Positions 33,637 to 45,760 of a stretch of 64,000 nucleotides of DNA are shown here, piece by piece. The DNA is from Gnetum montanum (lineage: Eukaryota; Streptophyta; Gnetopsida; Gnetales; Gnetaceae). Position 1 is the first letter of the stretch; the number at the start of each line of letters is the position of its first letter. Position numbers and translations under genes: made by a program. The stretch lies in contig MNCI01033650.1 in the NCBI GenBank assembly GCA_015680685.1, positions 605,305-669,304 of the forward strand, written 5' to 3'. The notes beneath the pieces are model-generated. The model saw only the letters and a program-made list of their open reading frames with translations, did not search any database and was not told the DNA's origin.

Positions 33637-35576
33637 CTACAATCACATGGGGCCAATTGTTAGTAAGGTTGTTACCAAAGTTAGGTTATACCTTACTACC
33701 TTGCCTTAATAGATTTACTTTATTTCCATGTGATGTTAATTATTGGAAGAACATGTCCCCGAAAGATTATAATGTTGAGTCCTCTTTGCTTAGGTGGTTT
33801 CCAAATTTAATTTTCTAGTCTAGCTAAGGGGATGAAATTGTTTTTGATACATTTTATTCTTAATTTTACAACTAATTACCCTTAAATATGTCCTTTGGAT
33901 GATGATGAATTTCAAAACATTTATGCAATATTCGATGTTTGCCCCACCCCTACAACTAAGATGAACACTCTGAGTTCAAGCAGGTTTAGACGGAATTAAA
34001 ATCGGAGTACCAGCAAGCAAGATATGAATATGAAAGCAAGGGTCACTCAATCACAAGTCGTAGAGAAAAAATTCAAAAACTCCCCCACGTGAATGGCAAG
34101 AAATGATGCTAGGTGTTGTGGGGGGTCACTTATTTATAGGTCCTTTTTGGGACATGATATCACATACGATACATTGCGTAAGTGATATCGTGTTGGCCAC
34201 GATATCGCGTACGTGATATCACGGCCCTAGTGACATTGGGCACCATAATAAAATATTGAATTTTTGAAGATTTTCTTGAAACAACGGTGTAACTTAGGAC
34301 ATTGGGTTATTATGAAAGGGTTCTCAGGTAATTAGATGGTTTTGAAGGCATGAATAATTATGATGGTGTGGAAATGATTAATAAACCCTCGGGTGGTAGA
34401 GAAAAAGGCTATGTGATGGTACATAGAAACGTTATTATTCAGAGGGATAGTAGTAGGGAAAGAAAATCATTAAAAATATACTAAGGGTAAGAAATGGTGT
34501 GTGTGAGCTATGTCATAAGTGAAGATTACACAAGTGGGTCCTCCCTAAAGCAGGTTCCAACCTATAATGCCCTTGTGTAACCATACTTACAAGTGTCCGT
34601 GGGCACTAGAAGGGTTAAATGTAGTCCGCACTAATTCCACAAAACATACACATGTAATTATCACCGGAATGAGGTAATAATTCTACAAAACACACGACAC
34701 TAGCTACAATTACACGAACAGTGAGATGAGATGAACTAGAGAATGGGATTGTACAGATTGGGATATGAGGTAACTGACCCAAGGCACAGTGAATCTTGCG
34801 TGTAAAGCATGATTAACATGTCATTAACCCATCGTTCCAAGGTCAAGACCAAGTCCATTCCTCTAATCAAAGACATCGCATTGGTTCATCCCATGATGAG
34901 CAACTATGAGAGTACCATAACAACAAGGCATATGATCACTTGGCATTTTGTTCAAGGGAGGAGTGATTTTTGTTTTGCGGCACTTCCTTCTTTTTTTCTT
35001 TTTTTTTCTTTTTTGAATACTGAATCCAGAGAAGCCACCAACCTTTAGGCATGGGTGCATATATTTCTAGTGGGACCCCCTAGAACAACATTGGATTTTT
35101 GAGTGCCCTTTTGATTACTCTTACTCCCATTTTTCATTAGATATACAAGGATCTTAGTACAACCACATTGCATGATAACTCCCATAGACGTCACCAAAGA
35201 GAATCCGCAAGTCCCCTTGATGTCACACCCTAATCATACCCTCTTGGTCCATCCTTCTTCATTCTGGGTACAATGAACAAAAAATTAATTTAAGTTTTAA
35301 GAATGTCAAGAATATCACTGTACCCTCGAACAGGACCTATTATTTGTAGAATGGATGACTGGGTGTAATGGGCTCACTATCCAAATAATTGATCACTCGA
35401 GACTTAATAACATAGAACACACCTCAACCAACGAGCCACATGAGTGTTTTATTAGTAGAAGAGATTACTTATAAAAAGAAAAAAATACCAAAAAGACAAA
35501 AAGATAAAACAAGAAGTTGAAAAATGAAAAACTGGAAAACAAAAAGTTGTAAAATTAAAGAAAAACAAAAAATGGT
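33637..35576 (-). other. E1 gag-accessory ORF spacer
   Basis: Noncoding and co-linear with the E2 spacer (40896-42826). It holds the internal promoter-like block (34131-34225), a leader with GGGGGAGTTTTTGAA (minus strand, about 34.08 kb), a T/C-rich tract (34983-35015) and the conserved GCACCCATGCCTAAAGG block (35.04-35.06 kb, minus). No pol sequence is present. Confidence 0.75.
34131..34225 (-). promoter_or_regulatory. E1 internal promoter-like block
   Basis: On the minus strand an array with GATATCACGTACGCGATATC (34201-34220) and two further GATATCA/CGATAT words is followed by TATA box CCTATAAATA (34131-34140), then the conserved leader. Same array, TATA and spacing as the family's LTR. 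Confidence 0.6.
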
Positions 35577-37113
35577 TATTAATCCTGCTTGTTATTAGGA
35601 TGGGGGGTATCTCCCATAACTAATCGGTTGAGGATGAAAAGGATTAATAAATGGAAGATGAGGATCCTTGCATGTTGGAAGTATTGAAACTTGGCCATAC
35701 TTAACCCATCGGGGTTCACACACTTGGTTATAGTAAGCATAGTGGGGCAATTTATATGATGTAGTTTCCAGTTAACAAGTTGACCCACTATGATACTTGG
35801 GACAGTTAGATGGTATGAAAGGATTGGGATGATGCCTTCCATGGCTATGTTCATTGGGCCGTATTGTTGTTGGAGTGTGAGTTGGTGGCCCTGATGAAGT
35901 AACATGAGGCGTGGGGTTCGAAGGTAAGGGTGCACCACAAGTTTGGACTTGTGCTGAGTGGGAGGATGTAGTGGCCTCAGAATTATGTTGTCCCTTTTTA
36001 GGGTCATTTCTAAAGAAGGGACACCTCCGATGTTGTTGAGGTCTCTCACTACTATTGGAAGTAGTAGCACAAGTAATGTTCGTGGGTTGTTGCTGTGGTG
36101 TAGGCACCTTAGGAATAGTTGGTGGCGATGTAGAAGAAGGGAAAAAATGAGAATGTTGAAAGTTAGGAGGAGTATAGGGTGCACAAGGTGGTGGTTGCAT
36201 TGAAGGTATGGGCTGATAGTATTGAGGTTAATGGTACTGTGGTGAGATAAAGTGCGTTGGCCCAGTTGGAGAAACAGGATGTTGAACAAGATAAGCGTTT
36301 AGTGGTGGTCTCCCCCACGATTGAGATTGTTGCCACGGTGATCAAACACAATATCTTTGTATGAACTCTAGATGTAACGTGTTTCCCCAATGCTCATATA
36401 AATGTAACAAGATTTGGCATTGGCCCTTGGGGTGATCGTACAGGTATATGTTGCATTCATACGTATGATTGGCAGTTGAGCTCTTATTTTCCTTATCCCT
36501 TATTTCCAATTGTCTACTGATACTTTGTCTTGCTTCTTGGGTTGTTAAAACTCTATCTCCAATAATATCAATAAATTCTTCACACTTTTTATACGTCCAT
36601 TCCAACATCTTATTGATCTTTTCCTTGACTTCTTCTAATGATTGTTGTATTGGCAAAGATGATTTTTCTCCTTGTGATAGGTTGATTTCTCCTTTTTATG
36701 ATTATGAACCTTTGTTAAGTTGAGATTCTGGTCCCATTGATGTTTTTCAACACTCTCCCATCTAGCCATTTCTCCTTCTTCTTTTGCTACTTGTTTCATA
36801 ATCTCTTGGACTTGATGGGTTCGTAGTTCGTATAGTTGACCTTGGGCATACATTCCTAAGGTCTCTCTTGTCTCATTACATAGCCCATTAATAATAAGAT
36901 ACATTAGCCTTTCCTCGGAGAACCAATGGCCTAGACAGTTATTTAATAGTGCATAATATCTTTCTAAGGCCATGTCCAAGATTTCATGTTGTGCTTGTTT
37001 CCACTCTTGGATTTTTTTCCTCAATGCTGACACTCTTGCGTAGGTTTGATATTTTTCGTTAAATAGTTCTACCATTGTTGGCCAACATCGTATTAAATTT
37101 GGTTTTAATGATC
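35577..37113 (-). pseudogene. E1 gag, C-terminal part
   Basis: Continues the gag begun at 46199 after the E2 insertion. Readable: NLIRCWPTMVELFNEKYQTY, ALERYYALLNNCLGHW, MYLIINGLCNETRETLGMYA, then KEEGEMARWESVEKHQ. A zinc-knuckle remnant follows near 36.45 kb (CNIYLYDHPKGQC, second Cys lost) and a proline-rich tail with PPCAPYTPPNFQHS. Homologous to E2 gag throughout. Ends near 35.58 kb. Confidence 0.8.
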
Positions 37114-37939
37114 TGATGAGTGGCGAGGTACCCCTACACTCAACCATACAAAACAAGAGTAGCATGCGCGATCCTGTCGAACTCCGTAGATGGACTAGTT
37201 GTGGCACCTAGATAGTTATCCTTAGGTCGCAGTTCGCTATCTTCACACCTGAACTAGTGTTATATTTTTCACGTATGGTTTAGTCCAGATGAGGTATATG
37301 ATATGTTCCTAATTCTAACGCTACTCCTGAAGACAGTGGAATGTAAGATTAACTAAGCTAAGCTAGGAGGAAAAGGTAAGGAAATCTAATCTAGCCTAAG
37401 TGCAATGAGCAACTGATTCCTTGATCAACCATACATATCTTGGACCTCGTGCATGACTACCACTGGGATTACCAAGCATAGATCCTAGGTACGCCACTGG
37501 GCTACCAAGTAGTCACACTTAAATGCTAGTAATCAAGTCATACTCGTTCCGTGTTCTAGGAGTTTAAGGGTGAGAGAGAGAGAAAACAGTAAATAACATT
37601 AAATAAATAAAAAATAAATAACAAAGTGACTACTGCAATGATGAAGTAATCTTGATCTTTATTGCTGGTCATGTGCATGTCCAAGTACGTCACACTCGAA
37701 TAAAGACACCGTACAATTACATTCACCACATTGTGGGCAAACACGGAAAAATAATCAAACTCTGGAGGGATCAAACTGCTAGAGCTTCGCTACTTCTAAC
37801 TCCTAATACCTAAAATTGGGAAAGCTGCCTCTTATTTATAGAAATTGTAGCACACTACGATATTGCGTACGCGATATCACGGGGGATGCGATATCGCGGC
37901 AGACGTGATATTGCGGCCTATGCGAATCGCATCTCATCA
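37114..37939 (-). repeat. E2 3' LTR
   Basis: Ends TGATGAG / CTCATCA. The U3 array (37856-37930) includes GATATTGCGTACGCGATATC (37859-37878) and GCGATATCGCGG. Minus-strand TATAAATAAG at 37831-37840. Polypurine tract immediately after (37940-37948). Confidence 0.95.
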
Positions 37940-38105
37940 TACCCCCACGACTAAATAAAAACTTGTCCTCGAGTTACAAGGAGAATAAGCTTCATTGATT
38001 ACACAGTGGATAGGTATGGGATTATTAACTGGAAAAAAAATGAAATGATGTTGCAGTGTGGGAAGACACAACATAGAAAAAATACTACACTACAAAAAAT
38101 GGAAC

Positions 38106-40895
38106 TCATGTAGTTCCTATTGGCAGTGGCTCCTCCATGGGTGCTTTCCCTTTGTCACGTGCTCTAGGATTTGAAGCTTGATTGTGTTGAAGTATGGCCT
38201 GGAGCTTCTCCTCTTCAGTCTGAGGGTCTTGTGCCATCCATGCTAATGTTCTGATGTTTGAAGGAGTTGGCACTTCCCACGGATAGGGTAGTTACGGAAA
38301 CATCTGATTAGCCTTGACATACCATGCCGTGAACACCCGTCATTCCTCTTCATAGGATTTGCCTTTATCTTTGTATTCATGAAGGTCTATTAGCCATCGA
38401 GCCAAGTCTGTTGCAACATCTTTCTATCCCTGGTAGCTTTCTTTTTACCACCACAAGTTCAGAATTTGCGACATCTAGTTTCTTAGCCAGCTTCTTGCGC
38501 TCTGCAAATTTTGTTTCATATTTGATGTGGGTGGAAGCTACCTGCTACTCGAGCTCTGACCTTGGGCATCCTGCTATTAACATGGACAGGTTGGCATATC
38601 GAAGGTTTGCCAACTCCATGTATTCGGTCAAGTCTTGGATCTGCAGGTCCTGGTTCTTAACTTCTGCTTGGTGGGAGAAGGCGTAAGTGTCCAATATGGC
38701 CCTCCAATCAGTGTGCTAAGCACTGATGTTGTTGATTTGAGCCTTGGCTATATGGATCTCCTTCTCCAGGATTTGTTTGTACATTCCCACCTGATCATGG
38801 AAATGCTCCTTCAGCTTCTCGTGTCGTTTAGCCTCATTTTGCCACGCGCTTATCTTGATGGCTGATTTTTGACAAATAGCACATACCTCCTCCATTGAGA
38901 GGGTTCAATTTTCTCTGGCTAAAAGGCTTGCATCTCGGTTGACCCGAATGAACTGTTCTCATAATTGATGAAAGTGTTCATCAAGAACATTCTTTTGTTT
39001 CTCCATAGAAGTCAACTGAAGGTTATCTGCAACCAACTGCTTATTCTCTTCTTCTAAGGCCTTGAGTGCCTTAATATGCATATGAGTTTGCGCCCTTGCT
39101 GTGTAGGCATCCCAATTAACCATCTCCTTTTCTTCTGCTACCTTCTTATTTTCTGCGATCAACTTTGTGAGTTGCTCCGTTCTAAAGTTATTTAGCTAGT
39201 CTACGGGAACGAACTGCAAAGGATCTCGCTGTGCTGCTTGTAGGGCTATGAGCTATTCTTGTAGTTTCTGTACTTCAGCTTTAGCATGCTCTACCCTTAC
39301 TTTGGATATGAACAACTTCCCCTTTGTGGAAATGAGGTCTGATTGAATTGCTGTTACATCCCGGTGGATGTCAAACAAGGATGTCAGAACTTGTCCTGTT
39401 TGTAGCAATCGATCTAGTGCATCCTCATGTTCCACAGGAGTCATTAAGGTTCTGGCAAGAGTTTGAGCATCCAGTGCTCTTAAAAGTTCTGCTAGTGGCA
39501 CAACAGGTATGTTAAAGGATTCTTTGATATGGTCAGTGACCACTTTAGTAGCTCACGTGGCATCCTGGTGTTGCATGACCACCACAGTGGCCCATTCACC
39601 AGTCTCTAACTGCACTCGAAAAGATGCCACGTTTCCTGAGATTTGTTGTGACCATTTTCTTTCCCCTCCTCTTGTTTAATTGATAATTCACCCATTTTGC
39701 GATTTAATGAAATAGTAGGTTGGTCGGCATCATCGATGATGTGGAAGAGGTTTGTGTCATCACGACTTCCCCAACTAACTATCTCAGCGATGGCCCTAAG
39801 ATGGCTCATTGACAGTCTATAGTCTTGCGGTAGCAGCGATTGATCCTGGCCTATGCCAGGCCCTGCTTCTTGTTGTTGGCTAGGGCCAGTGGCTAGAGGT
39901 TTGCTGGGTCCTGCAAGTTGAGTTGCAGGTGGTCCAGTCATCTGTTCTTCTTCTTCATCGGGTCTCAGCACTTCGCCAGTGCTCTTTCTTGGAGCTGGCA
40001 CCTTTAATAACTCATCATAAGAAGCATTCTAGGCCTTTCGGAGGACGTCATTTGTGTACCCCCGAATACCAGCCTGTTGGCACAGTTTTTTGATAAGACA
40101 GGGAAAAGGCAGTGCCATCTTCCTTGACTTCTGTTCTTCAAATCGCCTTAGGATCTCCATCAAATATAGATGGGGAAGGTTAGCGTTAACCTATCCCATC
40201 AACACTGCACATGCCCTGGCCGCATACGTCGATATTCTTTTCAAACCTTTTGTGGGGAAGAGGTGATAGGTTCCAATTTTGAAATAAACCCGCTCTTCCG
40301 TCGTCAGCTCACCAAAAGCTTTATTTCTACCATAAGCCTCCTCTACCCAATCCTTTCGCACATCAGGGTCCAATTAGGTAGATAACCAAGCAACATGGGG
40401 GCCTAAATTCAGAAGGTTTAACATTTTCAAAATTACCTACACAGAAAAGTCTATTGTCATATGACAAATGTTAACCGTGGTGCCTTGCTCCTTATTGTGC
40501 CAGAACTGGTACGTTTCACCTAAGTACCAGGGACTGCATTCAGAGAGGACAGGCCATAAGGGAGATACCTTTAGGTGATCCCTAATAGCCTTAGGAGCAA
40601 ACTCCACAAAAGATTCAATGTTTAGCTCCACAATCATAGCAGCAAATGTGGACTTCTCATGGATAGCCTTAACACACTCTGGGGGCAATGTGAGTTGTTG
40701 TCCCAGTTCAGGCACAGCAGCAGCTCCTCTTTCTGCCTACCCAGACCATCTAGTAGGAGGTTCTTCTTGATGGATGCTAAATGATTGCACCTCTTGTTTT
40801 GCATGTTGTCTAGCAGGGACTTGTCTTCCACCACTCCGAGGTTGTTTTGCTCCACCTTGAATAGGACCCTCTTGCTGTGCACGTTTCGGGGCCAT
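38106..40895 (-). pseudogene. E2 accessory ORF, nearly full length
   Basis: About 930 codons from ATG 40895 (MAPKRAQQEG) to TGA 38106-38108 (ends EPLPIGTT), with a handful of stops, far fewer than in element B. Order: basic Q-rich N-terminus; VELNIESFVEFAPKAIRDHL; YLGETYQFWHNKEQGTTVN; FGELTTEERVYFKIGTYHL; LPFPCLIKKLCQQAGI; an acidic/proline linker (DEEEEQMTGPPATQL); several coiled-coil stretches (39.54-38.96 kb); YMELANLRYANLSMLIAG; a YPWEVP motif; EEEKLQAIL. The middle block resembles the 'putative plant transposon protein' domain by recall. Role unknown. Confidence 0.85.
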
Positions 40896-40950
40896 CTGCA
40901 ATCACACGGGCCAAACGTTAGTAAGGTTGTTTTCAAAGTCAAGTTATACC
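40896..40950 (-). other. Splice-acceptor-like site touching the accessory ORF start
   Basis: On the minus strand CTTACTAACG (branch-point-like), a T/G-rich stretch and TGTGATTGCAG end exactly at the ATG. E1 has the same block with TTGTAG. Element B keeps GCTAAT...TGTTGTGATT before its ATG but has lost the AG. A donor was not identified. Confidence 0.5.
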
Positions 40951-42826
40951 TTACTACATGCCTTTAATTAAAGATCTTATGTTATCATGTGATCGTGCCC
41001 AAAAATTATAATAATGGGTCCTATGACTTAGGTGGATTTCATTTTTAATCTCCCGGTGTACCTAAGGTCATATGATTTTTGGCACAATTTTTCTAGGTGT
41101 TAGTTTTAATTATCCTAATTGATGTCCTTTGGGCGATGATAAATTTTAAAAAATTTGGGCACTTTTCAGCAAGTGTCTCTCCCCCACGACTAAACTGAAC
41201 ACTTCGGGTTCAAGCAGGTTTAAACGGAATCAAAATCGGAGCACCAGTGAGCGAGATATGAGTGAAAAAGAAAGGGTCATGCAATCGCAAGTCGTAGAGA
41301 AAAATTTCAAAAACTCCCCCTGCATAAATGGCAAAATGATGCTAAGTGTTGCAGCAGGGATATCCTATTTATAGAAAAATAGGACGCAATATTACGTATG
41401 ATGCATCACGTAAGCGATATCACGTGGGACGCGATATCGCGTACGCGATATCTCGTCCCAAGTGATGTGAGACACATGAAAAATACCGAATTTTTAACGA
41501 TTTTCTTGAAATTAATGATGTAAATTGAGGACATTGTCAAGTATTAAGATATCCTAGGGTAATTTCATTGATTCAAGAGGCACTCTTAATGAGAATGATG
41601 TGAATTTTAGTTGTAAAAATTTGGCAGTTATGAAAAAAGGGAATGTAATGGTACATTGGAACGTTAAAATTTGGAGGGATAATAATAGGGAAAAAAATTA
41701 TGAAAAATTAAGCTGAGGGTAAGAAATTTTGTGTTTGAGCTAGAGAATTAGTGAAGATTACAACAAAAATACACAAGTGGGTCCTCCCCAAAGCAGGTTT
41801 CAACCTATAATGTCCTTATGTAATCACACTTAAAGTGTATGTAATTCGCACTAACTCCACAAAACACACACATGTAAATATCATCGAAATGAGATGAAAA
41901 TTCTATGCTACATGGGACATGAGCTACAATTACACAAACAGTGAGATGAGACAAACTATAGAAAGGGATCGTAGAGATTGGGACATGAGGTAACCGACCT
42001 AGGGCACAGTGAATCCTGCATGAAAAGCATGATTAAGGTGTTATTAACCCATCATTCCAAGATCATGACCAAGTCCATCCTTCAATTAGTGACATCGCAT
42101 CGTTTCATCCCATGGCGAACAACTATGAGAGTACCATAACAACAAGGCGTACGATCGCTTGACATTTTGGTTCAAGGGAGGAGTGACTTTTGTTTTGTGG
42201 CACTTTTCTTTTCTTTTCTTTTCTCTTTTTTTTTTGAATTTTACTGAATCCAGAGAAATCGCCAACCTTTAGGCATGGGTGCATGTATTTCCAGTGGGAC
42301 CCCCAAGAATAGCATTTAACTTCTGAGTACCCTTTTGATTACTCTTACTCCCATTTTTCATTAGATCTACAAGGATCTTAGTACGACCATGTTGCATGAC
42401 AACTCCCACAGTTGTCACCAAAGAGAATCCACAAGTCCCCTTGATGTCACACCCTAATCATTCCCTCTTGGTCCATCCTTCTTCATTCTGGGTACAATAA
42501 ACACAAAATTAATTTTAAGTTTTTGAAAATGTCAAGAATAACACTGTACCCTTGAACAAAACCTCTTATTTGTAGAGTGGATGAGTGGGTGCAATGGGCT
42601 CACTATTCCAAATAATTGATCACTCATGACTTAATAACATAAAACACACCTCAACCAACGATCCACATGAGTCTTCGTAGATGAGATTACTTACAAAAAT
42701 GAAAAAAGACAAAACATGCAAAAAGATAAAAAGGTAAAAAGATAAAACAAAAAGTTGAAAAATGAAAAATTGGAAAACAAAAAGTTGTAAAATCAAAGAA
42801 AAATAAAAAGTGGTTATTAATCATGC
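40951..42826 (-). other. E2 gag-accessory ORF spacer
   Basis: Noncoding, co-linear with the E1 spacer. Contains the promoter-like block above, a CTTTT-rich tract (42200-42235) and the conserved GCACCCATGCCTAAAGG block (minus, about 42.27 kb). No pol domains. Confidence 0.75.
41361..41458 (-). promoter_or_regulatory. E2 internal promoter-like block
   Basis: An array with the perfect 20-bp palindrome GATATCGCGTACGCGATATC (41433-41452) and further GCGATATC words is followed on the minus strand by TATAAATAGGATA (41361-41373). The conserved leader ACACTTAGCATCATTTTGCC...GGGGGAGTTTTTGAAATTTT comes next. The accessory ORF starts about 465 bp downstream. Confidence 0.65.
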
Positions 42827-44798
42827 TTGTCATTGAAATGGGGGGTATCCCCCATAACTAATCGGTTGAGTATGACAAGGATTAATAAATTAAAAATAAG
42901 GATCCTTGCATGTTGGAAGTATTGGAATCGATCTATACTTATCCCCTCGGGGTTCACACACTTGATTATAATAAGCATAGTGGGGCACTTCATACGATGT
43001 AGTTACCGGATAATGAGTTGACCCACTATGATGTTGGTGACCGTTAGATGATATGCAAGGATTGGAATGATGCCTCCCATGGTTGTGTTCATTGGGCTAT
43101 ATGGTTGCTGGAGTGTTAGTTGGTGGCCCTGATGAAGTTACATGAGGCATTGGGTTCGAAGGTAAGGGTGCACCACAGTGTGGGACTTGTGTTGGGTTGG
43201 AAGGTGTAGTGGCCTTGGAATTGTGTTGTCCCTTCCTACGGCTATGTTTAAAGAAAGGACACTTTTGATGTTGAGGAGGCTTTTCACTGCTGTTAGTAGT
43301 AGTAGAACAAGTGTTGTTCGTGGGTTTTTGCTGTGGCACAAACACCTTAGGAACAATTGGTGGCATTGTGGAAGGAGGGAAAGGATAAGAATGTTGAAAG
43401 TTAGGAGGAGTATAAGGTGCACAAGGTGGTGGTTGTGTTGGAGGTATGGGCTGATAGTATTGTGGTGAGATAAAGTGTGTTGGCCCAATTGAAGAAACAG
43501 GATGTTGAACGTGATAAGCATTTGGATTCAGAAAATATGAAGGGTGCCTATAGTCTAAGGGTGGTCTCCATCACGACTGGGATGGTTGCCACTGTGGTCT
43601 AACATAGTATCTCTGTACAAACTCTGGATGTAGCGTATTTCCCCAATGCTCATGTAGATGTAAAAATATTGGGCATTGACCCTTGGGGTGATCGTACATG
43701 CATATATTGCATTCATACATATGATTGGTAGTTGAGCACTTATTCCCTTTATTCTTTTTCTCTGAATGTCTGTTGTTTCGTCCCGCTTCTTGGGTTGTCA
43801 AAACTCTATCTCCAATGATGTTGATATATTCCCCACACTTTTGATTCATCCATTCCAACATCTTATTGATCTTTGCCTTGGCTTCTTCTAACGATTGTTG
43901 TATTGGCAAAGATGATGTTTCCACCTTGAGATTTGTTGATCTCTCATTTTCATGACCATGGACCTTTGTTAAATTGAAATTTTGGTCCCGTTGATGTTTT
44001 CCAACACTCTCCCATCTAGCTATTTCTCCTTCTTCTTTTGCTACCATTTGAATAAGCTCTCGAATTTGATGGGTTCATAGTTGGTATAGTTGACCTTGGG
44101 CATACGTTCCTAAGGTCTCTCTTGTTTCATTACATAGCCCATCAATGATATGGTACATTAGCCTTTCCTTAGAAAACATGGCCTGGACAGTTGTTTAACA
44201 ATGCATAGTATCTTCCTAAGGCCATGTCCAAGGGTTCATGTTGTGCTTGTTTCCATCCTTGGATTTGTTTCCTCAAGGTTGACACTCTTGTGTAGGTTTG
44301 ATATTTTTCGTTAAACACCTCTACCATCTTTGACCAGCATCGTATTGAATTTGGTTTTAACGATCTATACCATACTTTTGCTTGGTCAATGAGCGTCATG
44401 GGAAAGAGCTTAAGTTTTTGCCAACCATTATCAATGTTATTCCATGTGCAGGCATCGTAGAAGGCTAGTAAATGTTGATGCAGATCTAAGTCATAACCTC
44501 CTGAAAATTTGGGAAAGTTGTTTAAATTGAGCCTGGGTAGTTGGCTCTCTTTACGATGCCTACGTGAGATTCGAACGGCCTCTTGTATTTCCATTAAGCT
44601 TGTAGTGGCCAGTGGGGGTTCATCATCATCTTGTAAGTTAGGCTTTTATGTGTTGTGATGACGCTGTTGTTGTTCATGTTTATAAGAAACTCCCACTTCA
44701 GGTTGTATACTCCAATCTTCATCGTCATATAGCTCGTTGGTTCTCCAATGAACTTCCTTGCTAAGTGTGGTGTTATTATTATCTTGTAGGAGAGGCAT
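42827..44798 (-). pseudogene. E2 gag
   Basis: Starts at ATG 44798 (MPLLQDNNNTTLS), 113 bp after the primer site. Readable: ISRRHRKESQLPRLNLNNFP, GGYDLDLHQHLLAFYDAC, LFPMTLIDQAKVWYRSL, MVEVFNEKYQTYTRVSTLR, MALGRYYALLNNCPGH, then KEEGEIARWESVGKHQ. An intact zinc knuckle, CNICMYDHPKGQC (C-X2-C-X3-H-X4-C, about 43.7 kb), follows, then a Pro/Ser/His-rich tail (43.5-42.83 kb). A few stops and frameshifts interrupt it, but it is the best-preserved gag here. Confidence 0.85.
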
Positions 44799-44910
44799 GA
44801 TTGTGTGTGAATTTATGTGATTTTTTAATAATTACTTCTTTTTAAGAGATATATCGTTAAGTCCTATATAACGACCTTGTATGATATAACTAATCTAGAT
44901 ACCTAGCGCC

Positions 44911-44930
44911 GTCCCCAGTAATGGTGCCAA
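44911..44930 (-). other. E2 primer-binding site (tRNA-Asp)
   Basis: On the minus strand TTGGCACCATTACTGGGGAC directly follows the 5' LTR; it matches the Athila/Tat tRNA-Asp site with four differences. Confidence 0.8.
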
Positions 44931-45760
44931 TGATGAGTGACGAGGTACCCCTACACTCAACCATACAAAATGAGCGTAGCACGTGCGATCCGGTTGAACT
45001 TCGCAGAAGGACTAGTTGTGGCACCTAGATAGTTATCCTTAGGTTGCAGTTCGCTGTCTTCCCACCTGGACTAGTATTATATTTGTCACATATGGTTTAG
45101 TCCAGATGAGGTGTATAATATGTTCCTAATTCTAACGCTACTCCTGAAGGCAGTGGAATGTAAGATTAACTAAGCTAAGCTAGGAGGAAAAGGTAAGGAA
45201 ATCTAATCTAGCCTAAGTGCGACGAGCAATCGATTCCTTGATCAACCGTACACATCTTGGACCTCGTGCATGACTACCACTGGGATTACCAAGCACAGAT
45301 CCTAGGTATGTCACTGGGCTACCAAGTAGTCACACTTAAATGCTCGTAATCAAGTCGTACTTGTTCTGCATTCTAGGAGTTTAAGGGTGAGAGAGAGAAA
45401 ATAGTAAATAACATTAACTAAATAAAAAGATAAATAACAAAGTGACTGCTGCAATGATGAAGTAATCTCGATCTTTATTGCCAGTCATGTGCGTGTCCAA
45501 GTACGTCACACTCGAATAAAGACACCGTACAATTACATTCACCACATTACGGGCAGACACGGAAAAATAATCTAACTCTGGAGGGATCAAACTACCAGAG
45601 CTTCGCTACTTCTAACTCCTAATACCTAAAATTGGGAAAGATGCCTCTTATTTATAGAAATTGCAATGCACTGTGATATCGTAGGGAAGACACGATATCG
45701 CAAGGGATGCGATATCGCGGCAGACCCGATATCGCGGCCTATGCGAATCGCGTCTCATCA
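44931..45760 (-). repeat. E2 5' LTR
   Basis: Ends TGATGAG / CTCATCA. U3 array 45674-45745 (CGATATCGC words). The central GCGTACGC palindrome has been lost here, unlike the 3' LTR. TATA at 45647-45656 (minus). Confidence 0.95.

Larger units (their letters stand above)
37114..45760 (-). mobile_element. Element E2: non-autonomous family member nested in E1 gag
   Basis: 8647 bp, LTRs 37114-37939 (826 bp) and 44931-45760 (830 bp), flanked by TGATC (37109-37113) and CGATC (45761-45765), a target duplication with one CpG transition. The undisrupted E2 gag reads AACGATCTATACC at the equivalent site, which confirms the insertion point. Internal order on the minus strand: primer site, gag (44798-42827), 1.9-kb spacer with internal promoter-like block, accessory ORF (40895-38106), polypurine tract. 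There is no room for pol. Confidence 0.95.

Noticed and set aside
35579-36289. 236-codon open frame on the minus strand with many His/Leu
   Set aside because: It is an out-of-frame shadow of the proline/serine-rich gag tail of E1. The gag frame is supported by homology with E2 and contains PPCAPYTPPNFQHS.
43138-43521. 127-codon open frame on the minus strand of E2
   Set aside because: Same His/Leu-rich shadow of the gag tail in another frame.
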